NCBI GenBank assembly: GCA_964016885.1 | Contig: OZ024742.1 | Coordinates: 13,868,622 to 13,932,621 of the forward strand | Source: Eledone cirrhosa | Taxonomy: Eukaryota; Mollusca; Cephalopoda; Octopoda; Eledonidae | Direction: 5' to 3' | Length of the DNA stretch: 64,000 bases | Part shown: positions 53,520-63,407 of the stretch, one piece after another | How positions within the stretch are numbered: position 1 is the first letter of the stretch | Layout: each line of letters starts with the position of its first letter | The notes under the pieces: model-generated | Seen by the model: only the letters and a program-made list of their open reading frames with translations | Databases searched by the model: none | What the model was told of the DNA's origin: nothing | Translations under genes and position numbers: made by a program

Positions 53520-55016
53520 AGCCTCAATGTGAGACCTAACCATAGAAGTGACCACCTGACCTAGTCTAGCCTCAATGTGAGACCTAAGCCTAGAACTGAC
53601 CACTTGACCTAGTCTAGCCTCAATGTGAGACCTAGCCCTGGAAGTGACCACCTGACCTAGTCTAGCCTCAATGTTAGACTATCTAACCCTAGAAGTGACC
53701 AGCTGACCTAGTCTAGCCTCAATGTGAGACTTCTAACCCTAGAAGTGACCACCTGACCTAGTCTAGCCTCAATGTGAGACTAACCCAAGAAGTGACAACC
53801 TGACCTAGTCTAGCCTCAATGTGAGACTAGCTAACCCAAGAAGTAACCACCTGATGTAGTGTAACCTCAATGTGAGACCTAACCCTAGAAGTGACCACCT
53901 GACCTAGTCTAGCCTCAATCTGAGACCTAACCCATGAAGTGACCACCTGACCTAGTGTAACCTCAATCTGAGACCTAACCCTAGTAGTGACCACCTGACC
54001 TAGTTTAGCCTCAATGTGACACCTTCAAACCCTAGAAGTGACCACCTGACCTACTTTAGCCTCAATGTGAGACCGTCTAACCCTAGAAGTGACCACCTGA
54101 CCTAGTCTAGTCTCAATGTGAGACCTGACCTAGTCTAGCCTCAATGTGAGACTTCTAACCCTAGAAGTGACAACCTGACCTAGTGTAAACCGAATGTGAA
54201 ACCTAACCCAAGAAGTGACCACCTGACCTAGTCTAGCCTGAATATGAGACGATCTAACCCAAGTGACCACCTGACCTAGTGTAACCTCAATGAGACCTAA
54301 CCCTAGAAGTGACCATCTGACCTAGTCTAGCCTCAATGAAACCTAACCCTAGAAGTGACCACCTGACCTCGTCTATCCATAATGTGAGACTATCTAACCC
54401 AAGAAGTGACCACCTGACCTAGTCTAGCCTCAATGTGAGATGATCTAACCTAAGAAGTGACCACCTGACCTAGTGTAACCTCAATGAGACCTAACCCTAG
54501 AATTGACCACCTGACCTAGTCTAGCCTCAATGTAAGATCTAACCTTAGCAGTGACCACCTGACCTAGTCTAGCCTCAATGTGAGACCTAACCCTAGAAGT
54601 GACCACCTGACCTAGTCTAGCTTCAATGTGAGACCTAACCCTAGAAGTGACCACCTGACTTAGTCTAGCCTCAATGTGAGACCTAACCCTAGAAGTGACC
54701 ACCTGACCTAGTCTAGCCTCAATGTGAGACTATCTAACCCAAGAAGTGACCACCTGACCTAGTCTAGCCTCAATTTGAGACTAGCTAACCCAAGAAGTGA
54801 CCACCTGACGTAGTGTAACCTCAATGTGAGACCTAACCCTAGAAGTGACCACCTGACCTAGTCTAGCCTCAATCTGAGACCTAACCCTAGAAGTGACTAC
54901 CTGACCTAGTTTAGCCTCAATGTGACACCTTCAAGCCCTAGAAGTAACCACCTGACCTACTTTAGCCTCAATGTGAGACCATCTAACCCTAGAAGTGACC
55001 ACCTGACCTAGTCTAG
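53520..55016 (+). repeat. E-tail, linker L copy 7 and module Y11 (long form)
   Basis: E-tail 53,520-53,912, linker 53,913-54,110 and Y11 54,111-55,016. Y11 carries aatgtaagatc like Y4, its counterpart at offset 30,483. The distance to the previous HOR copy (Y10) is 5,092 bp. Confidence 0.9.
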
Positions 55017-56544
55017 GTTCGATGTGAGACCTAACCCTAGAAGTGACCACCTGACCTAGTCTAGCCTCCAATGTGAGACCTAACCCTAGAAGTGACCACC
55101 TGACCTAGTCTAGCCTCAATGTGAGACCTAACCCTAGAAGTGACCACCTGACCTAGTCTAGCCTTAATATGAGACCTAACCCTAGAAGTGACCACCTGAC
55201 CTAGTCTAGTTTCAATGTGAGACCTAACCCTAAAAGTGACCACCTGACCTAGTCTAGCCTCAATGTGAGACCATCTAACCCTAGAAGTGACCACCTTACC
55301 TAGTCTAGTCTCAATGTGAGACCTAACCCTAGAAGTAACCACCTGACCTACTCTAGCCTCAATGTGAGACTTCTAACCCTAGAAGTGACAACCTGACCTA
55401 GTGTAATCTTAATGTGAAACCTAACCCAAGAAGTGACCACCTTACCTAGTCTAGCCTCAATGTGAGACGATCTAACCCAAGAAGTGACCACCTGACCTAG
55501 TGTAACCTCAATGAGACCTTCTAACCCTAGAAGTGACCATCTGACCTAGTCTAGCCTCAATGTGAGACCTAACCCTAGAAGTGACCACCTGACCTCGTCT
55601 ATCCATAATGTGAGACTATCTAACCCAAGAAGTGACCACCTGACCTAGTCTAGCCTCAAGTGACCACCTGACCTAGTGTCACCTCAATGTGAGACCCTCT
55701 AACCCTAGAAGAGACCACCTTACCTAGTCTAGCCTCAATGTGAGACCTAACCCTAGAAGTGACCACCTGACCTAGTCTAGCCTCAATGTGAGACCTAACC
55801 CTAGAAGTGACCACCTGACCTAGTCTAGCCTCAATGTGAGACCTAACCATAGAAGTGACCACCTGACCTAGTCTAGCCTCAATGTGAGACGATCTAACCG
55901 AAGAAGTGACCACCTGACCTAGTGTAACCTCAATGAGACCTAACCCTAGAAGTGACCACCTGACCTAGTCTAGCCTCAATGTGAGATCTAACCCTTGAAG
56001 TGACCACCTGACCTAGTCTAGCCTCATTGTGAGACCTAATCCAAGAACTGACCACCTGACCTAGTCTAACCTCAATGTGAGACCTAACCTTAGCAGTGAC
56101 CCCCTGACCTAGTCTAGCCTCAATGTGAGACCTAACCCTAGAAGTGACCACCTGGCCTAGTCTAGCTTCAATGTGAGACCTAACCCTAGAAGTGACCACT
56201 TGACTTAGTCTAGCCTCAATGTGAGACCTAACCCTAGAAGTCACCACCTGACCTAGTCTAGCCTCAATGTGAGACTATCTAACCCAAGAAGTGACCACCT
56301 GACCTAGTCTAGCCTCAATTTGAGACTAGCTAACCCAAGAACTGACCACCTGACGTAGTGTAACCTCAATGTGAGACCTAACCCTAGAAGTGACCACCTG
56401 ACCTAGTCTAGCCTCAATCTGAGACCTAACCCAAGAAGTGAGCACCTGACCTAGTGTAACCTCAATTTGAGACCTAACCCTAGAAGTGACCACCTGACCT
56501 AGTTTAGCCTCAATGTGACACCTTCAAGCCCTAGAAGTGACCAC
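55017..56544 (+). repeat. Module V7 (full length)
   Basis: Counterpart of V3, with the 98 bp retained. The offset to the left copy rises from 30,483 to 30,581. Confidence 0.9.
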
Positions 56545-58611
56545 CTGACCTAGTCTAGCCTCCAATGTGAGACCTTCTAACCCTAGAAGTGACCACCTGA
56601 CCTAGTCTAGCCTCAATGTGAGACCTAACCCTAGAAGTGACCACCTGACCTAGTCTAGCCTTAATATGAGACCTAACCCTAGAAGTGACCACCTGACCTA
56701 GTCTAGTTTCAATGTGAGACCTAACCCTAAAAGTGACCACCTGACCTAGTCTAGCCTCAATGTGAGACCATCTAACCCTAGAATTGACCACCTTACCTAG
56801 TCTAGTCTCAATGTGAGACCTAACCCTAGAAGTAACCACCTGACCTACTCTAGCCTCAATGTGAGACTTCTAACCCTAGAAGTGACAACCTGACCTAGTG
56901 TAATCTTAATGTGAAACCTAACCCAAGAAGTGACCACCTTACCTAGTCTAGCCTCAATGTGAGACGATCTAACCCAAGAAGTGACCACCTGACCTAGTGT
57001 AACCTCAATGAGACCTAACCATAGAAGTGACCATCTGACCTAGTCTAGCCTCAATGTGAGACCTAACCCTAGAAGTGACCACCTGACCTCGTCTATCCAT
57101 AATGTGAGACTATCTAACCCAAGAAGTGACCACCTGACCTAGTCTAGCCTCAATGTGAGACTTCTAACCTAAGAAGTGACCACCTGACCTAGTGTAACCT
57201 CAATGTGAGACCCTCTAACCCTAGAAGAGACCACCTTACCTAGTCTAGCCTCAATGTGAGACCTAACCCTAGAAGTGACCACCTGACCTAGTCTAGCCTC
57301 AATGTGAGACCTAACCCTAGAAGTGACCACCTGACCTAGTCTAGCCTCAATGTGAGACCTAACCATAGAAGTGACCACCTGACCTAGTCTAGCTTCAATG
57401 TGAGACGATCTAACCGAAGAAGTGACCACCTGACCTAGTGTAACCTCAATGAGACCTAACCCTAGAAGTGACCACCTGACCTAGTCTAGCCTCAATGTGA
57501 GATCTAACCCTTGAAGTGACCACCTGACCTAGTCTAGCCTCATTGTGAGACCTAATCCAAGAAGTGACCACCTGACCTAGTCTAACCTCAATGTGAGACC
57601 TAACCTTAGCAGTGACCCCCTGACCTAGTCTAGCCTCAATGTGAGACCTAACCCTAGAAGTGACCACCTGGCCTAGTCTAGCTTCAATGTGAGACCTAAC
57701 CCTAGAAGTGACCACTTGACTTAGTCTAGCCTCAATGTGAGACCAACCCTAGAAGTCACCACCTGACCTAGTCTAGCCTCAATGTGAGACTATCTAACCC
57801 AAGAAGTGACCACCTGACCTAGTCTAGCCTCAATTTGAGACTAGCTAACCCAAGAAGTGACCACCTGACGTAGTGTAACCTCAATGTGAGACCTAACCCT
57901 AGAAGTGACCACCTGACCTAGTCTAGCCTCAATCTGAGACCTAACCCAAGAAGTGAGCACCTGACCTAGTGTAACCACAATTTGAGACCTAACCCTAGAA
58001 GTGACCACCTGACCTAGTTTAGCCTCAATGTGACACCTTCAAGCCCTAGAAGTGACCACCTGACCTAGTCTAGCCTCCAATGTGAGACCTAACCCTAGAA
58101 GTGACCACCTGACCTAGTCTAGCCTCAATGTGAGACCTAACCCTAGAAGTGACCACCTGACCTAGTCTAGCCTTAATATGAGACCTAACCCTAGAAGTGA
58201 CCACCTGACCTAGTCTAGCTTCAATGTGAGACCTAACCCTAGAAGTGACCACTTGACTTAGTCTAGCCTCAATGTGAGACCTAAGCCTAGAAGTCACCAC
58301 CTGACCTAGTCTAGCCTCAATGTGAGACTATCTAACCCAAGAAGTGACCACCTGACCTAGTCTAGCCTTAATGTGAGACCATCTAACCCTAGAAGTGACC
58401 ACCTTACCTAGTCTAGTCTCAATGTGAGACCTAACCCTAGAAGTGACCACCTGACCTAGTCTAGCCTCAATGTGAGACTTCTAACCCTAGAAGTGACAAC
58501 CTGACCTAGTGTAAACTCAATGTGAAACCTAACCCAAGAAGTGACCACCTGACCTAGTCTAGCCTCAATGTGAGACGATCTAACCCAAGAAGTGACCACC
58601 TGACCTAGTCT
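56545..58611 (+). repeat. Module W7
   Basis: Matches W2 at offset 30,581 and W6 at offset 5,092. Homology to the expected E-tail stops near 58,611, where gtctagcttcaatgtgagaccttctagccctgg replaces it. This is the right edge of the long duplication. Confidence 0.9.
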
Positions 58612-59350
58612 AGCTTCAATGTGAGACCTTCTAGCCCTGGAAGTGATCACCTGACCTAGTCTAGCCTCAATGTCAGACTATCTAACCCTAGAAGTGACCA
58701 CCTGACCTAGTCTAGCTTCAATGTGAGACCTAACCCTAGAAGTGACCACCTGACCTAGTCTAGCCTCAATGTGAGACTATCTAACCCAACAAGTGACCAC
58801 CTGACCTAGTCTAGCCTCATTTTGAGACTAGCTAACCCAAGAAGTGACCGCCTGACGTAGTGTAACATCAATGTGAGACCTAACCCTAGAAGTGACCACC
58901 TGACCTAGTCTAGCCTCAATCTGAGACCTAACCCAAGAAGTGACCACCTGACCTAGTGTAACCTCAATCTGAGACCTAACCCTAGAAGTGACCACCTGAC
59001 CTAGTCTAGCCTCATTGTGAGACCTAATCCAAGAAGTGACCACCTGACCTAGTCTAAACTCAATGTGAGACCTAACCTTAGCAGTGACCACCTGACCTGG
59101 TCTAGCCTCAATGTGAGACCTAACCCTAGAAGTGACCACCTGACCTAGTCTAGCTTCAATGTGAGACCTAACCCTAGAAGTGACCACCTGACTTAGTCTA
59201 GCCTCAATGTGAGACCTAACCCTAGAAGTGACCACCTGACTTAGTCTAGCCTCAATATGAGACCTAACCCTAGAAGTGACCACCTGACCTAGTCTAGCCT
59301 TAATTTGAGACTAGCTAACCCAAGAAGTGACCACCTGACGTAGTGTAACC
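58612..59350 (+). repeat. Divergent monomer zone, no match to the main modules in order
   Basis: Still 48- to 51-bp monomers, but with private changes such as gaagtgatcacc, caatgtcagac, acccaacaagtg, gtgaccgcctgacg and gacctggtctag. The start resembles an E-tail that lacks about two monomers (agccctggaag directly after W). Much of the rest resembles the end of Y/V (caatttgagactagc, gacttagtctag) in rearranged order. The minus strand stays open for 151 codons at 58,828-59,283 because monomers of 48 or 51 bp predominate here. Confidence 0.85.
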
Positions 59351-61352
59351 TCAATGTGAGACCTAACCCTAGAAGTGACCACCTGACCTAGTCTAGCCTC
59401 AATCTGAGACCTAACCCAAGAAGTGACCACCTGACCTAGTGTAACCTCAATTTGAGACCTAACCCTAGAAGTGACCACCTGACCTACTTTAGCCTCAATG
59501 TGAGACCATCTAACCCTAGAAGTGACCACCTGACCTAGTCTAGGTTCGATGTGAGACCTAACCCTAGAAATGACCACCTGACCTAGTCTAGCCTCCAATG
59601 TGAGACCTAACCCTAGAAGTGACCACCTGACCTAGTCTAGTCTCAATGTGAGACCTAGCCCTAGAAGTGACCACCTGACCTAGTCTAGCCTCAATGTGAG
59701 ACTTCTAACCCTAGAAGTGACAACCTGACCTAGTGTAAACCGAATGTGAAACCTAACCCAAGAAGTGACCACCTGACCTAGTCTAGCCTGAATGTGAGAC
59801 GATCTAACCCAAGAAGTGACCACCTGACCTAGTGTAACCTCAATGAGACCTAACCCTAGAACGGACCATCTGACCTAGTCTAGCCTCAATGTGAGACCTA
59901 ACCCTAGAAGTGACCACCTGACCTCGTCTATCCATAATGTGAGACTATCTAACCCAAGAAGTGACCACCTGACCTAGTCTAGCCTCAATGTGAGATGATC
60001 TAACCTAAGAAGTGACCACCTGACCTAGTGTAACCTCAATGAGACCTAACCCTAGAAATGACCACCTGACCTAGTCTAGCCTCAATGTGAGACGATCTAA
60101 CCGAAGAAGTGACCACCTGACCTAGTGTAACCTCAATGAGACCTAACCCTAGAAGTGACCACCTGACCTAGTCTAGCTTCAATGTGAGATCTAACCCTTG
60201 AAGTGATCACCTGACCTAGTCTAGCCTCATTGTGAGACCTAATCCAAGAAGTGACCACCTGACCTAGTCTAACCTCAATGTGAGACCTAACCTTAGCAGT
60301 GACCACCTGACCTAGTCTAGCCTCAATGTGAGACTTAACCCTAGAAGTGACCACCTGACCTAGTCTAGCTTCAACGTGAGACCTAACCCTAGAAGTGACC
60401 ACCTGACTTAGTCTAGCCTCAATGTGAGACCTAACCCTAGAAGTGACCACCTGACTTAGTCTAGCCTCAATGTGAGACCTAACCCTTGAAGTGACCACCT
60501 GACCTAGTCTAGCCTCAATGTGAGACTATCTAACCCAAGAAGTGACCACCTGACCTAGTCTAGCATCAATTTGAGACTAGCTAACCCAAGAAGTGACCAC
60601 CTGACGTAGTGTAACCTCAATGTGAGACCTAACCCTAGTAGTGACCACCTGACCTAGTCTAGCCTCAATGTGAGACCTAACCCTAAAAGTGACCACCTGA
60701 CCTAGTCAAGCTTCAATGTGTGACCTAACCCTAGAAGTGACCACCTGACTTAGTCTAGCCTCAATGTGAGACCTAAACCTAGAAGTGACCACCTGACCTA
60801 GTCTAGCCTCAATGTGACACTATCTAACCCAAGAAGTGACCACCTGACCTAGTCTAGCCTCAATCTGAGACCTAACCCAAGAAGTGACCACCTGATCTAG
60901 TGTAACCTCAATCTGAGACCTAACCCTAGAAGTGACCACCTGACCTAGTTTAGCCTCAATGTGACACCTTCAAGCCCTAGAAGTGACCACCTGACCTACT
61001 TTAGCCTCAATGTGAGACCATCTAACCCTAGAAGTGACCACCTGACCTAGTTTATGTTCGATGTGAGACCTAACCCTAGAAGTGACCACCTGACCTAGTC
61101 TAGCCTCCAATGTGAGACCTTCTAACCCTAGAAGTGACCACCTGACCTAGTCTAGCCTCAATGTGAGACCTAACCCTAGAAGTGACCACCTGACCTAGTC
61201 TAGCCTCAATATGAGACCTAACCCTAGAAGTGACCACCTGACCTAATCTAGTTTCAATGTGAGACCTAACCCTAAAAGTGACCACCTGACCTAGTCTAGC
61301 CTCAATGTGAGACCATCTAACCCTAAAAGTGACCACCTTACCTAGTCTAGTC
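59351..61352 (+). repeat. 2,002-bp tandem duplication, left copy
   Basis: Aligns with 61,353 onward at a constant offset of 2,002 bp; the shared stretch is 59,351-61,405. Markers are gaaatgacc, gaacggacc, gaagtgatcacc, gtcaagcttcaatgtgtg, tgtgacactatc and gtttatgttcg. The only difference I noticed is C at 60,375 (caacgtgag) against T in the right copy. Internally it is a shortened mixture of Y- and V-type monomers. Confidence 0.93.
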
Positions 61353-61600
61353 TCAATGTGAGACCTAACCCTAGAAGTGACCACCTGACCTAGTCTAGCC
61401 TCAATCTGAGACCTAACCCAAGAAGTGACCACCTGACCTAGTGTAACCTCAATTTGAGACCTAACCCTAGAAGTGACCACCTGACCTACTTTAGCCTCAA
61501 TGTGAGACCATCTAACCCTAGAAGTGACCACCTGACCTAGTCTAGGTTCGATGTGAGACCTAACCCTAGAAATGACCACCTGACCTAGTCTAGCCTCCAA
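61100..61600 (-). other. Longest minus-strand open frame, judged non-coding
   Basis: An open stretch of 166 codons, made entirely of the 16/17-residue pattern VVTSRVRSHIEARLGQ (17 when a 51-bp monomer adds a residue such as W). It starts at TTG, not ATG, and stops at a TAG created by a monomer variant. Similar frames of 60-151 codons occur all over the window and typically begin at GTG. They end where a 46- or 50-bp monomer shifts the frame. They exist because the unit is a multiple of three and its consensus has no stop in this one minus frame. There is no non-repeat flank or domain. I see no evidence of a gene, although transcription as a repeat RNA is not excluded. Confidence 0.85.
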
Positions 61601-63407
61601 TGTGAGACCTAACCCTAGAAGTGACCACCTGACCTAGTCTAGTCTCAATGTGAGACCTAGCCCTAGAAGTGACCACCTGACCTAGTCTAGCCTCAATGTG
61701 AGACTTCTAACCCTAGAAGTGACAACCTGACCTAGTGTAAACCGAATGTGAAACCTAACCCAAGAAGTGACCACCTGACCTAGTCTAGCCTGAATGTGAG
61801 ACGATCTAACCCAAGAAGTGACCACCTGACCTAGTGTAACCTCAATGAGACCTAACCCTAGAACGGACCATCTGACCTAGTCTAGCCTCAATGTGAGACC
61901 TAACCCTAGAAGTGACCACCTGACCTCGTCTATCCATAATGTGAGACTATCTAACCCAAGAAGTGACCACCTGACCTAGTCTAGCCTCAATGTGAGATGA
62001 TCTAACCTAAGAAGTGACCACCTGACCTAGTGTAACCTCAATGAGACCTAACCCTAGAAATGACCACCTGACCTAGTCTAGCCTCAATGTGAGACGATCT
62101 AACCGAAGAAGTGACCACCTGACCTAGTGTAACCTCAATGAGACCTAACCCTAGAAGTGACCACCTGACCTAGTCTAGCTTCAATGTGAGATCTAACCCT
62201 TGAAGTGATCACCTGACCTAGTCTAGCCTCATTGTGAGACCTAATCCAAGAAGTGACCACCTGACCTAGTCTAACCTCAATGTGAGACCTAACCTTAGCA
62301 GTGACCACCTGACCTAGTCTAGCCTCAATGTGAGACTTAACCCTAGAAGTGACCACCTGACCTAGTCTAGCTTCAATGTGAGACCTAACCCTAGAAGTGA
62401 CCACCTGACTTAGTCTAGCCTCAATGTGAGACCTAACCCTAGAAGTGACCACCTGACTTAGTCTAGCCTCAATGTGAGACCTAACCCTTGAAGTGACCAC
62501 CTGACCTAGTCTAGCCTCAATGTGAGACTATCTAACCCAAGAAGTGACCACCTGACCTAGTCTAGCATCAATTTGAGACTAGCTAACCCAAGAAGTGACC
62601 ACCTGACGTAGTGTAACCTCAATGTGAGACCTAACCCTAGTAGTGACCACCTGACCTAGTCTAGCCTCAATGTGAGACCTAACCCTAAAAGTGACCACCT
62701 GACCTAGTCAAGCTTCAATGTGTGACCTAACCCTAGAAGTGACCACCTGACTTAGTCTAGCCTCAATGTGAGACCTAAACCTAGAAGTGACCACCTGACC
62801 TAGTCTAGCCTCAATGTGACACTATCTAACCCAAGAAGTGACCACCTGACCTAGTCTAGCCTCAATCTGAGACCTAACCCAAGAAGTGACCACCTGATCT
62901 AGTGTAACCTCAATCTGAGACCTAACCCTAGAAGTGACCACCTGACCTAGTTTAGCCTCAATGTGACACCTTCAAGCCCTAGAAGTGACCACCTGACCTA
63001 CTTTAGCCTCAATGTGAGACCATCTAACCCTAGAAGTGACCACCTGACCTAGTTTATGTTCGATGTGAGACCTAACCCTAGAAGTGACCACCTGACCTAG
63101 TCTAGCCTCCAATGTGAGACCTTCTAACCCTAGAAGTGACCACCTGACCTAGTCTAGCCTCAATGTGAGACCTAACCCTAGAAGTGACCACCTGACCTAG
63201 TCTAGCCTCAATATGAGACCTAACCCTAGAAGTGACCACCTGACCTAATCTAGTTTCAATGTGAGACCTAACCCTAAAAGTGACCACCTGACCTAGTCTA
63301 GCCTCAATGTGAGACCATCTAACCCTAAAAGTGACCACCTTACCTAGTCTAGTCTCAATGTGAGACCTAACCCTAGAAGTGACCACCTGACCTAGTCTAG
63401 CCTCAAT
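61353..63407 (+). repeat. 2,002-bp tandem duplication, right copy
   Basis: Second copy of 59,351-61,405. Identity ends at 63,408, where the left copy has caatctgag and this one caatgtgag. The near-perfect identity of two adjacent copies, inside a zone that otherwise differs from the rest of the window, indicates a recent duplication. Confidence 0.93.
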
